Made by a program: the position numbers and the translations under genes. DNA of 64,000 nt, from NCBI RefSeq assembly GCF_902686445.1, contig NC_062222.1:134919035-134983034 (forward strand), read 5' to 3'. This document shows positions 38,671-50,180 of this stretch, piece after piece (position 1 is the first letter of the stretch; each line of letters begins with the position of its first letter). This stretch comes from Sciurus carolinensis (Eukaryota; Chordata; Mammalia; Rodentia; Sciuridae). Below the pieces are notes generated by a model that was given only the letters and a program-made list of their open reading frames with translations, was not told the origin of the DNA and did not search any database.

Positions 38671-40889
38671 CAGAATTACCTTTGACTATTGAATGTATTC
38701 CCTAAGAACAAGAACATTCTTTAATATAACCAGAGTACAGCACTCAAAATCAGAAAAGGAACATCAATATATGACTTCCATCTCTTCTTCAGGCCCCAGC
38801 CTATTTTGACCAATTAACTCAATAATTTCCTTTATAACAGAAGGATCCAGCTCAGAATCACATGTTGCATTTACCTACCATTTCTCTTCAGTCTCCTTCA
38901 TCTGAACAGTTCTTTCAGTCTCTTTTTGAGTCCATGACTTTGACACACAATAATGTGCGGGTTATTCTACATGATGTCTCTGAATTTGAGTGTGAAGTTC
39001 CCTGGTGACTGCAGTCAGGCTGACCGCTGGGCAGACAGCACAAGCACCACTGCACTCTCACAGCAGCCTGTCAGGCTGCGGCTCTCACTGGGCCCACCAT
39101 GAAGGTGGCAGCTGCGGGTGTCCCATCACTAAGTTATTCTTTTCCCTTTTGTAATTAACAAGCATGGGGGGAGGGTGCTTTGACACCATGTAATTATCTA
39201 TTTCAAATTTTAATTAATTATCCACATCCAGATAGATCTATGATATCTTATTTTATGAAATATTTTATAATCTGCTGTCATTTGTTGTTTGCTCTGGCTG
39301 TCTCCAATTTGGCCAGGAGAAACCCCTTACCATTGTCCCCATCATTCTGAGTCCTTCCTTGCTTTCTGGTACAGTGAAACGTTCCAGGCTCACTGCATGC
39401 TCTCCCTGCCCCAGACTCAGTCATGTCTGCAAGAAGGGTGATTTCTTGACACTGAAACTCACAAACCCAGATCCACTTATTGCTCCTGGGGTGTCAGTGC
39501 ATCCAGGCCCTCCTGGGGGAGAGAATTTTTCACACATATGCATACATACATACCCACAACCATATGAGGAAGTGTGAATCACACTAGTACCTTTCCTTCT
39601 ATCCCATGACTACAGGCTTCATTCTGGCCTCTTCCCTTTCCCTTCTATAGTGAGAAACCTGGCTTTCCATATCCTTCTCTATTAATTCCGTGATCAACCC
39701 CTTACAGGCAGTCACCCCTCAACGCCTACAGCCGCCACTCCTCCTGGGGGGATGCACTGCATTCCTTACTGGGCCTTTGACCGCCATGCTGACCATGCCA
39801 CTCAGCATGATATTCCACTGGGAAACTTCGGCTGCCCCCACTGTGGACACCCACCTTGCCCTACCTCACTTCACGGCTCCAGAATTGAGCTGTTTAGGAA
39901 GGGGAAAGGCATAACTGGCTTTTGAATAAAGGGTTCCTTTAGCACCTGCCATCTTTGTGTCAAGAGGATGGCAATGTACCGGTTTTCAATTTAAAATGAA
40001 TTGAAGACTGCAGTGCAGTGGACCAAGACAAAGGGAGTACCTTTTTCTTTTAACTGATAAAAACAGATTCTAATTATACATAGAGTATCTACTGAGATCC
40101 TCAGGGAAATTACAAATCAACTATTAAAGGCAATTTGAAAACAGTCATTTTAAGAGTTCTCAGGAGGATCAGTTTCTACCCCATCCTGACTGACACTGAC
40201 CTTGCTAAGGCCACATAGACAGCTACCACTGACAGCTCATCCCTGGTCAACAGCCTTCCAGGCCCCCACTTGAGGATCTTAGGGTTCTGTTTAAAATTTT
40301 AAAAGAACAAAAAGAGACATAAAAAGGGGAGAGGGGGATGAAGGGAGAGAGATGTTTGGGGCTTTGAAACAAGAAAACACGTAGGAGAAGTTCTTTGCAA
40401 ACCTTAAATAAGGTCCTATATAAATAATAGTTCTGCTCTTATGCTGTTTTCACGTACCCAACGTAGGCTTGGGTAGAAGAGTGTTCCCGTCTGTCAGGAC
40501 AGCCTACCATAGCCAGCGTGGCTTCCGAAGGGCAAGGCTCCTGCTGCCTGGACAGGCTGCGCACCCTCACTCTGCCACTCACGCAAACCAGCTCCCTGGA
40601 CCTCCACTACACAGTGATGGACTGCTTGAGGTGTGGCCACCGACCAGGGTCAGCCACACACCACTCATGATGGCCTGCCACGGGACAATGACAAGCGAGA
40701 CAGGGAGCGTGAGCACCTGCAGTCTCTGACTTTGCCCTCTGATCAGTTGTTTCGTGTCACTGAGCAGACTACAGGTCAGCTCAAGTGTCATCAGCCTGCT
40801 GTGCTGGTCACTCGCGGTATAACCTCAGAACGTGCCACACACTGTAGAACACACATTGGTCCATGACAGACTACGAAATACTAAAGCAA

Positions 40890-41120
40890 AGAAATGGTCC
40901 TGAAGGACTCTGCTCCAAGCCAGGGTGGACACAGATCTCTGGAAAGGACCACATGGTAAATATTTTGGTCTTTGTAGATATATGTAGTGTCTTTCTCATA
41001 TTTTTTCTTCTTTTTCTTATTTCACAAACCTTTAAAAATATACAAAACACTTTCCATTGGTGGGTTGTACAAATAAAACCAAGGTCTAGATTTGGCCCAC
41101 AGGCCATAGTTGGTTGATCT
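40890..41120 (+). mobile_element. hAT/Charlie-like nonautonomous DNA transposon relic
   Basis: 'tggtaaatattttggtcttt', then ACAAATAAAACCAAGG, TAGATTTGGCCCACAGGCCA and TAGTTGGTTGATC match the MER1-type element pattern AGTAAATATTTTAGGCTTTG...GATTTGGCCC...GGCCATAGTTTG. Family name not assigned. Confidence 0.6.
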
Positions 41121-42475
41121 TTCCTCTAGGCAATGATTAAGGCCCTGTTACAGATGGACTAGGATAATATTCCTGTCATGGGTCTGCTGTCACAGGGCAT
41201 CACTTCTTTTTGTTCCTTCTTCATCTTGATCACTGCCACCACCATCACCCCCAATTACTGGCAAAACTTACTGAGCTCTTACTAAGTGCAGGGTCCTGAG
41301 TTAGAGGTAATGGATATAAAGAGGTAAAAGAGGCAGTCCTCTCCTTACCAATCTTAGAATTTGGAAGGGGTGAGAGGGCTAAGTTACAATAATATAAGGT
41401 GCATTCTTCAATTACCAGGTAAGTATTATGATATTATGTACTATAAAAGGAGAAGAAATGCAGCAGAATGTTGATCTTTTGTACTGACATCAGGAAGCAA
41501 TTAATAAATAACTCAAGATCTGCCTGGACATGGATCAAGGCAGTGTTTCCTGAGATGCACTGACCAACTGTCCGCACAGCCATGCTCCATGGCAGGCAGG
41601 GCTGGGAAAGGCCTCCTGTTCCCTCAGAAAGATGTAATCAAGGCACAGTGTAAGAGGCAGCATGAAGACTGAGAACTCTGAACACTAAGTGTTTCTCAAA
41701 CCTGTCTGACCATGGCAATAACTGAACCTATGTAAGTTTTAGGTGAGACCTAACAAGTAACCCCTACAGAGGTCACCAGGGTTTCCCCAGAGCACCTGCC
41801 TTCCAGAGTCATAGTCCATGTGCTCCACACCAGCTCGGAGCCACACAATGGCCTCAGCAGCCGCTGTGCACAACCTGCTTGATGGTGGGAGAAACTGTCA
41901 CCTCCTGCTGAGGTCTCTCCTTCTCAGTTCTCCCTTGACACGGGGAAAGCAGCCCAAAGTTCCCATGTCTAAGGACATTGGTGTACTAGTGCAAGGTAAG
42001 TGTTTGGAGGATGGGCCAAAAGAGCAGACACAAGACCCCCAAAATAGCGATCAGTGTGACAGGTGCCACCGTCCCTTCAGAAGTGAAATGCCTAGAGGAA
42101 GGATGAAGTATCTACATCTATGGACAACGGCACTCACATTTAAAAACAGTCATGGTTGGAAAAATGCAGAAAGGTCAACTGACATTAGTTGTAGCTTAAT
42201 GAACAAAGTACTTTCAACCAGTCTGGCATGAGAGCCCTTTGGTATGGTAGATTAACACAATATCACCATCCTACGAAGATAATTTCAGCATGTAAAAATT
42301 TCTCTTCCTATAGTGTAAAAAAGATTAAATAACCACATTGTTCCTTAACCAACAAAAATGTTTTTCTTTCTTTGAAACTACAACAAACATAAGAGTAACA
42401 ATAATGCCATAAAATCTAAGCAGTCAGATTTCTCAAATCAATTTCATAAGAACAACTTTTTAAAACAACCAGTGA

Positions 42476-42607
42476 GGGCTGGGGTTGTGGCTTAGTGGCA
42501 GAGCACTTGCCTAGCACATGCAAGGCACTGGTTCGATTCTCAGCACCACATAAAAATAAAGAAAATAAAGGTCCATTGCCAACAAAAAAAAGTATTAAAA
42601 AAAAAAA
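42476..42607 (+). mobile_element. ID-type SINE with intact target-site duplication
   Basis: GGGCTGGGGTTGTGGCTTAG, GCAGAGCACTTGCCTAGCAC, ACTGGTTCGATTCTCAGCAC (A and B boxes clear), then an A-rich tail. It is flanked by a perfect 15-bp duplication taaaacaaccagtga at 42461-42475 and 42608-42622, so it is a relatively young insertion. Confidence 0.96.
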
Positions 42608-43744
42608 TAAAACAACCAGTGACAATCAAAAGAAAATGAAAACAAAGAACCCACCAATGTGACTTGACAATGCACCAATTCCACTGCTGACTTCCCAAGA
42701 GGACAGGCATTGTGCTGTAGAACGTGTGGCACAGGGACATACAAGCTAGTGGCAGCTGTTCAGAGACAATGTGCTACAACTGACCATGACTAGCACACAT
42801 AGCACCCACAAGAAGAGCCACAGCTCTGTCTGAGGAGTTGCAAGAGATCTGACAGAGCACGCATTCTTTTCTGGGGCAAGAAGGATGAATAGGAGTTTGT
42901 TTGCCAGATGAATTGGGGTGGGGGTGTGGGAAACAGTGAACGTAAGCATGCGTGAAAGGCACTCTGGGCAGAGAAACCAGCAAGCATTAAGGCCCAAGAG
43001 CCTCAAACAGCAAGGCCTCTTTAGAAAAAGAGTTGTGGCAGGGCCTGGCAGAGCATGTGGCACTGGGGACTGACTAAGAAACATAGCTGGGGTGCAGTTG
43101 TTGGGGATCCCAAAGCCTGCTGTGCCTGGGCTGTGAGACACAGCAAGCAAGGGAGTGGGGACCCACATGAGTGCTTCAGGCAGAGCCCATCTGCCTCAAA
43201 GTGAGGAATTAGGGGAGAGGGCTGGACTGCACTGTGAGGGGCACAAGGCTCGTTCCCTCCAGGTCTTGGGTACAGAGTAACGGGCATAGGGCAGCGAGCT
43301 GGCAGGAAATGGTGTTGCACGTCACTGTCTCCATGACAGTACTTCCCACCTAACTAATTTTAATTTGTATTTTTAGTTGCAACCTCTGCCCAGAGCAGGT
43401 GGGAGAGCAGTAAAAGCCTCTTACTTATTCTCCTGCACCTATTGGGTCTCCACCTGGCACCGTGCAATGACATCTGCCGCTCCGCCCTGGTATCACGAGA
43501 TGAGTGGTCACCTTCCTGCCTTGAGGGTCAATCACACACCATCAGAGTCTGACCTGCTCCCCATGACCTGCTTGGGCAAACTGGTCTCTGCCTGGGGCAC
43601 TCTGCTCACCCGCTCCCCACCAAACCTGGACTGCCTGCTTCCTGGAATTCCCTACCTGGGCTAGTCACAGCCAACATGAATCCACTGCTTGAAAATCTGT
43701 CCAATTACTCAGAATCAAACTGCAGTTCAGTGGGCAGCTAACCC

Positions 43745-44090
43745 AAATTTGCTGAGCCCCTGATTCCTCATCTATAAAATGAGGTACTAATATTTACTAA
43801 TAAAGTGGTTGCAAGGATTACACGAGATAAATTAACATACTGCCTGGCAAGTGGTTAAGTACTTGATGGTACAGGACAATGCAAACTAACGTTTATTAAC
43901 TCACTCCAAGTATTTTTCCTGTATCAATTCCTTTTCTTCCCACAATAACCCTACAAGAAGATAGGTACTATTAGTTTTCTCATGGTACAGGCAAGGAAAC
44001 TAAGGTACAGAAAAATTAAGCAATCTGCTCCAAGTCACACAGCTGGAAAGTGCAGGAAGGACTCCAGTGCAGGCTGCCTGGTAGCACCTG
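43745..44090 (+). repeat. Two adjacent MIR-family SINE relics
   Basis: First copy about 43745-43880: TCCTCATCTATAAAATGAGG, GGTTGCAAGGATTACACGAG, TACTGCCTGGCAAGTGG. Second about 43885-44060: GTTTATTAACTCACTCCAAG, CACAATAACCCTACAAGAAG, GGCAAGGAAACTAAGGTACA, CAAGTCACACAGCTGGAAAG. Confidence 0.7.
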
Positions 44091-44199
44091 GGGTCCTGGG
44101 CTCTGTGCTTACACTCGAGCCACTTCCCTCTCTGGACTCCCTGCTGGCCTCACTGATTCTGACACATCCTGATGAAATCAGCTAATTTTTCAAGCTTTT

Positions 44200-44737
44200 T
44201 TATTTTTTATTGTAAACAAATGGGATACATGTTGTTTCTGTTTGTACATGGAGTAACAGCATACCATTTGCATATTCATACATTTACATAGAGTAATGAT
44301 GTTTGATTCATATCCCAAGGAGTGGGATAGTTGGGTCAAATGGTAGGTCCATTCCAAGTTTTCTAAGGAATCTCCACACTGCTTTCCAGAGTGGCTGCAC
44401 TAATTTGCAGCCCCACCAGCAATGTATGAGTGTACCTTTTTCCCCACATCCTCGCCAACACCTGTTGTTGCTTGTATTCTTGATAATCGTCATTCTAATT
44501 GGGGTGAGATGGAATCTTAGGGTAGTTTTGATTTGCATTTCTCTTATTACTAAAGATGGTGAACATTTTTTCATGTTTGTTGATTGCTTGTAGATCTTCT
44601 TCTGTGAAGTGTCTGTTCATATCCTTAGCCCATTTGTTGATTGGGTTATTTGTATTCTTGGTGTAAAGAGTTTTCTGAGTTCTTTATATATTCTGGAAAT
44701 TAGTGCTCTATCTGAAGTATGAGTGGCAAAGATATTC
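44200..44737 (-). mobile_element. 5'-truncated L1 LINE with target-site duplication and internal gap
   Basis: Flanked by a perfect 14-bp duplication tttttcaagctttt (44186-44199 and 44738-44751). Antisense to +. The - strand frame 44574-44308 reads a recognisable L1 ORF2 portion ([29 protein letters not shown]) and then jumps straight into the L1 3'UTR, so the last part of ORF2 is missing. The poly(A)-side T-rich run is at 44198-44212. Young relative to other L1 pieces here; cannot encode active proteins. Confidence 0.93.
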
Positions 44738-45579
44738 TTTTTCAAGCTTTTATAGCAGCCCAGCCTGCCTCTAAGCTCCCGGAGGGCAGAGACTTACTTT
44801 ATTTATTGCTTCTCTCAAACTGCCCTCTTGGTACATTACATAACAGGAACCAACTGCTGACAGATAACTTGCCTGATCTACTTCCTGTCATCCCCCAATG
44901 CATCTATCCATTGACATTTGCAATTGTTTGACAAGTGTGCGTAGAGGAATTCATATGGGGGGCCTCAGACTGCCATCCTTGGAAGGACCTGCTTGCAAGG
45001 CTAGCCCTTGGTGGCATCAAAAGACTGCGCTTTCAGAGAGTTATACCATCCTAGATGAGAAGAGCAGCTCCTTGTGACTGAGCTGGGTGCAAATAATGTG
45101 AGCTGAAGGGGCTGTGCCGCCAACCCCTGCTTTCCTGCTGGGCATCTGGAGTTCTGATATTATTGCCAGGGAGAAGGTGCCATGTGACCAAGTGCCAATA
45201 AAATCCCTGGGCAGTGAGTTTGCGCATGAGCTTCCCTGGTAGAGAACACTTCACCCACTGTCATGCGTCATGTGCTGTGACTCCATTAGGAAGTATCCTG
45301 GAAGCTCACCCCTGATCTCATAAGGATTTTGTCTCCCTCTGATGTTCCTCTCTGTATCTATTCAGTGTGAGAAACCAGTCATGAGCAGAGCTGCAAGCCA
45401 AGTCCTGTGGGTCCTCCCAGTGACTCACTGGACCAGAGAGCAGCATCAGGGGCCCCTGACACAATGTGAGAAAATCTGTCCCAAAATGTTACGTCATACT
45501 GTCTTCTCAAAATGTCCTAGATATTTCCAAAGTTAGTTGAGAAGGCTCAAGATTTGGAGCACAGACACAGTACTCATTG

Positions 45580-45757
45580 ATGTTTTTTCTTTTTCTTATT
45601 GTTCCGGAGCATTGAACCACTGAGTTACACTCCCAGTCCTTTTTATTTTGAGACAGGGTCCTGCGACATTGCTGAGGCTGGCCTTGAACTTGCAATCCTT
45701 TTGCCTCGGTCTCCCTAGCCACTGAAATTATAGGCGTGTCACCACACCCGGCCCACA
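45580..45757 (-). mobile_element. B1-dID composite SINE (antisense)
   Basis: Degraded ID half (GGAGCATTGAACCACTGAGT, TACACTCCCAGTCC) then TTTTGAGACAGGGTCCTGCG, TGAGGCTGGCCTTGAACTTG and ATTATAGGCGTGTCACCACA. Confidence 0.88.
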
Positions 45758-45879
45758 GATGTTTCTCAATCTCTACAGCGGGCACAGCTGCTGCAATGGA
45801 TGTCACCATGCACGTGCTGCACTCCAGGAGGCCGTGTGCAGCCCCAAGGGAAGGTGGACGGATGCACACAGAAACACTG

Positions 45880-46000
45880 GTGCCTGGCTCTGCCGCTTCC
45901 TGGCTGTGTGGCCTCCCTCGGACAAGTCACTTAACTTACCATGGCTTCAGTGTCTGCACCTGCAGAAGGGGGCTCAGAACAGTGCCTACATGAAACGGGT
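45880..46000 (+). repeat. MIR SINE
   Basis: GGTGCCTGGCTCTGCCGCTT, CCTGGCTGTGTGGCCTCCCT, CGGACAAGTCACTTAACTTA: clear MIR core. Confidence 0.8.
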
Positions 46001-46189
46001 GCTGGGCTTGAAATCAGGTGTGTGCTCGGGGCACATGGCATCTCATAAGTACATGGCCAGTCTGGCCTCACAGGTGGGCACTGGTCACTGTACCAAGCTC
46101 CTCCCTTGGGAAAACCCGTACAGAGATAACAAGGAGGGTGTGGAGACAGACTAGGGTCAAATGGCTACAAGTGGCTAGCCTCACAGAAC

Positions 46190-46420
46190 AATTAAGAAGA
46201 AAACTGGCAAGAGCACAAATTTCACATCAATCCCGCTCAGCTACCTTCAGACTGTGGTGAGTCACCAACCTGTTCACCCTCAGCTGCGGACAGCAATAGT
46301 ACCTGTGAGCCAACAGAGTGCCTAGCACAGTGCCTGGCACACAGTCAGCCCAAAGGAAGCACTAGCTATGCATTTTGTGAAGTAATCCAAGCTCAGCACA
46401 CAGCACAGAGGAAGTGCTCT
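46190..46420 (+). repeat. MIR SINE relic
   Basis: TGGTGAGTCACCAACCTGTT, GACAGCAATAGTACCTGTGA, GTGCCTAGCACAGTGCCTGG, CACACAGTCAG. MIR order with diverged 5' part. Confidence 0.6.
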
Positions 46421-46485
46421 GTGAACCGGAGTTACCACTATTATCAGTAGTGTTAACTGGGAAACACCAGCAGAGGCCATACTTA

Positions 46486-46716
<231 letters not shown>

Positions 46717-46794
46717 TTTTTAAGTAATCTTGAATGAAATCCAGAACAGCAGTCCTGTGCTCCTTCACTTGCTGGGAATGTATCTCCTTGAGGG
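46717..46794 (-). CDS. STX18: STX18 exon, residues 118(part)-144(part)
   Basis: 78 nt. CC completes Ala118; then LKEIHSQQVKEHRTAVLDFI and QDYLK, plus one A of Arg144. Acceptor CTGTTACAG, donor AAAAA|GTATTT. Part of the N-terminal helical domain. Two changes from human as recalled: His119 to Leu, and Glu to Gln in DFIEDYLK. Confidence 0.96.
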
Positions 46795-47904
46795 CTGTAA
46801 CAGAAAAGAATAACATTCAGGCTTCTGTATTCAATGATCCTAAAAACAATGCATCAGATTCCTCTTTATTAAAGGTATTTTTAAAAACAGCACCACAGAG
46901 CAAGTCTTGTGTGAGACTGTTTTTAAGAGTAAGATTTATTAGGCTCTGCCAGATGAAAAATTAAAGCCATAGGAGAACTGTAGTCAAATAATTCAGGGCT
47001 TATGACAGCACTTAGGGACGGACAGTCCCTGAGGCAGTCCCTTCTCAAGTGCTGACCCCGTGTGTACTGCCGGTATCAGTGCCCACACCGACCTTGAAAT
47101 CGTGCCTAAACCAAACCCACTTCTTAACGCCCCTCTCGGGCCCACGCTGTTCTTCAGTTTGGAAGCCCCAGTTCTTCCCCAGCTCTCACTCCAAGGGCCC
47201 CTTAATGCTGAGGAGAACTATTCTCTCCAGAAACAAGTCACAAAGATGCCTTTCCTGTGTGGACTGCCACACACAAGTCTGGCAGAAAGACTTAGCAGAC
47301 TAAAGTTTGTGACCCTGAGTTTGGTAAGACAACTGCCACTCCTGGAGAGGAGGAGTGCCTGCTGTGTGCACACTGAGTGAGCAGCTACACTGCCACACTG
47401 TGCAGGGCCAGGGCCAGTTTCTTCCACACGAAGAAACTCAGGTTCAGAGGTCATGAGGAGCCTCAGGTCCCATAGTTTTGTACTTAATTGCTGGTTTTAG
47501 TATGTTCATATACATTTTCTAGATATCTCAATAAATGCATGTCCTTAAGGGCAGAGGCAAAGTTCATAAACATACCATAGGGCTGTAGACCCGAGACCCA
47601 CATGAGGGATTCAGGGATTCTATGGAACTGTATAAAATTTTGTGTGTATGTACATTTTCTTGAAATGTCTACAGCTTTCATCAGACTCCCCTGATGGCCC
47701 ATCACCTCTCATGGAAGCTTCCCCGACAGAAGTCTGTGTCATGAACACACGGCATCTGGACACTTGGAACTCTATACCACTTCATGTACTCTATCTGTCT
47801 AAAAAATTTAAAAAGCAGTGGGAAGACATATCTTGAGAAGTCATCCCAGTGTTGCCTCAACCAGAATGAGACTCAGCAAGGATGAGGTGACAATGGCCCT
47901 CTGG

Positions 47905-48075
47905 TGCCACACTCAGCTCTAAGTATGCTACAGGAATCTAGCTCAGTTCTCATAGCAACACTGAGATACTTCCTCTAATGATCTGCATTTTACAGGGGGA
48001 GAAACTGAGGCCCACAAAGATTCAGAGACTTGTCTGAGGCCACACAGATCAAAGGTGACTGAGCTGGGACGCATT
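47905..48075 (+). repeat. MIR SINE
   Basis: 'ctgcattttacagggggaga' AACTGAGGCCCACAAAG, GACTTGTCTGAGGCCACACA, GACTGAGCTGGGACGC. Well-preserved MIR 3' core. Confidence 0.78.
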
Positions 48076-48242
48076 CCTCAGCAGCCATGGCTAAGCGCCT
48101 CCTCTGGACTGCACAGCAGTGTGACACCAGCTTACCGTTGACAGGCAGGCGGAGCTTGAACTACTCCTGCTTTATCATACACACACCATCCAACCTGCCC
48201 CGGAAACTGCCACACACCACAGCACTCACGTAAGTCACACAG

Positions 48243-48243
<1 letters not shown>

Positions 48244-48287
<44 letters not shown>
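48244..48287. repeat. (CA)22 microsatellite
   Basis: 44 uninterrupted bases of CA; likely polymorphic. Confidence 0.97.
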
Positions 48288-48289
<2 letters not shown>

Positions 48290-48452
48290 CTTGTACACAT
48301 ACAATCTGCCTTTTCTGACCCTGGCCGTTTAGTAAATTTCTGGTTCTGTTTGGAGAGGCCCATCCATCTCCTTCCTCCCATCTGTTTAACCTGATTGGTG
48401 GCCTTTTTGTGATTTTTAATGGGTTAGGTTAAAACACACCGAGAAAAATTCT

Positions 48453-48586
48453 GGGGCTCGGGCTGTGGCTCAGTGTAGAGTGCTTCCCTAGCATGTGAGG
48501 CACTGGGTTCAATCCTCAGAACCACACAAAAATAAACAGAGGTATTGTGTTCATATACAACAACAACAACAACAACAAATTTAAAA
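48453..48586 (+). mobile_element. ID-type SINE
   Basis: GGGGCTCGGGCTGTGGCTCA, GAGTGCTTCCCTAGCATGTG, ACTGGGTTCAATCCTCAGAA, then a tail with seven CAA units. Flanks AGAAAAATT and AGAAAAAATT suggest a target duplication. Confidence 0.92.
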
Positions 48587-48721
48587 AAAGAAAAAATTTG
48601 AAGTTTTAAACCCTGGGTCTCAGTGAGAACCTAGGAGGGACTGTGAGTGGTTGCTCCTCATGGATCCTGTCACTATCTGACACAGGCATGGCTGGCTGTG
48701 TGTGTCTTTCAGAGCATTTAC

Positions 48722-48837
48722 CTTCTGTCCTGAGTTGCTGAATTGCTTCTGAACAGGTCCTCATGAATATCTGGGCGTCCTGGTCTATCTGGTCTCGTTC
48801 CGCATCTGTCATCCTCCCATATTCAGACATGATATGA
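48722..48837 (-). CDS. STX18: STX18 exon, residues 79(part)-118(part)
   Basis: 116 nt. The first base completes Ser79; then [38 protein letters not shown] and one G. Acceptor CTTATTTAG, donor AAG|GTAAAT. It is the most 5' STX18 exon in the window and encodes helical N-terminal-domain sequence used for autoregulation and SNARE-assembly control. Two changes from human as recalled (SHTMSEY to SHIMSEY, MTDTERD to MTDAERD). Residues 1-78, including the Sly1-binding N-peptide, are beyond 64000. Confidence 0.97.
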
Positions 48838-49904
48838 CTAAATAAGGAGAGGAAGAAAATAAGAGGGCAGCAGCAAATGACGACCCTGGGCAGTGTGGGT
48901 GGGGAAGGAAGAGCTTCTGTGATCCAGTGACACCGAGGCTGAGACCTGGAGGAGGAGGAGGAACTGGCTGTGCTGAGAGGCGGGGCGGAAGGACCTAGAA
49001 GGTGGAACATGAAGGCTGTGAGGTAGAAAAAGCTCCCACTGAATAGCCCCCACTGAAGCAGGCCAGTTGAGGGAGGGAGAGACAGAGCATGGGGCGGTTT
49101 AGGTGGGCGCCCACAGGGCTTGGAAAGAACAGAGGGCTTGACTTTGAGAACAATGGGGTGGCTCCAAGATGGCCGAGTGTAACCCAATGACTGGCAGTTC
49201 ACCCTGGTGCTGCCTGGAGAATAGGGCGGGGAATGGGTATGGGGTCCTTGAAATACATGTGAGAAGCTGGTTTGGGCTGCAAATCTTCAATGTTGACAAG
49301 CAGTCTTCTCAACTCACAATAAAAGCGCTTTTAGAAACAAATTTCATTTCCCTTGATATTAAATTAACCATCCTAAAATTACCACTTTCACTTATACAGC
49401 ACCTTGAAAACATGGTAGTTTCATCACACTGCTCATGGTTACAAGAGCTGGGCAGGAGTGGCAGCATCCTTAGTAGTAGCGATGCTGCTCAGCCCAGTCG
49501 AACACTCTGGACTCCACAGCTGAAATCCAGAATCATAAAACGGCAAGTTAAAGGGACCTTACATACATATGTGTAGGTGCCAGCCACCAATTCTCTCTGA
49601 GGACAAGACGCCAGTCCCGGTCATCCTATGCCTACCTGCTGCTCGCCCCCTCAGCCACTTCACACCGGTCACTTACTGAGCTGCATGCAGCAGGGCAAGC
49701 AGGCTCCTGCTTCATCGTGAACTGGGCCTCTGCTTGGATGGCTGCCCCCAGGCCAGTGTCCCTGACTGCTCCCCAGGTTCCCCACAGCACTCGTCCAACA
49801 TTTTCTCACCTGTGCAGGCTAGATTATTGTCTCTCGGTGCTGAAGCTGCCCTTCACTTTCTCTGCTTTGTGATATGGAAGTTGGAACTCTGAAACCCTAC
49901 TGGT

Positions 49905-50097
49905 ACTTTACTACCACCTGTTCCTTATCCTAGTTTATTTTTCTTTATTGTTTATTATTCCCTGAAATAGTAAGTATTCATGTCTCTCTACTCAGCAGAA
50001 TGCAAGCTTCATGAAACAAGGACTGTGTGTGTCTGGTCCGCTTTTGTTTCCCTAACACCTAAAAAGGTGCCTGGCACACAGTGGGTGCATTAATGTG
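49905..50097 (+). repeat. L2 LINE 3' end
   Basis: TGCAAGCTTCATGAAACAAG, TGTGTCTGGTCCGC, TTTCCCTAACACCTAAAAAG, GTGCCTGGCACACAGTGGGT: typical L2 terminal region. Confidence 0.7.
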
Positions 50098-50180
50098 AGC
50101 CAAGTCCTTACTATATGCCACATGCTGTTCTCAGTGTCTTAAAGGTATTTTATGTACACACTTAATTCTCACAATTTATT
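50098..50180 (+). repeat. MIR-like SINE relic
   Basis: CCTTACTATATGCCACATGC, TGTTCTCAGTGTCTTAAAGG, TTAATTCTCACAA: MIR3-type text. Short. Confidence 0.5.

Larger units (their letters stand above)
46795..48721 (-). other. STX18: STX18 intron
   Basis: 1927 bases. Holds a MIR (about 47905-48075), a CA microsatellite (48244-48287) and an ID SINE (48453-48586). Nothing else recognised. Confidence 0.85.

Noticed and set aside
42476..42560. Functional tRNA gene suspected from clear A and B box text
   Set aside because: The sequence is the head of an ID SINE, followed by an A-rich tail and flanked by a target duplication.
44308..44574. Possible gene with [13 protein letters not shown]
   Set aside because: It is the ORF2 remnant of the L1 insertion, truncated at both ends.
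48606..49202. A 198-codon - strand open frame
   Set aside because: Only its part from 48722 to 48837 is real (an STX18 exon). The rest reads through the acceptor and donor into intron.
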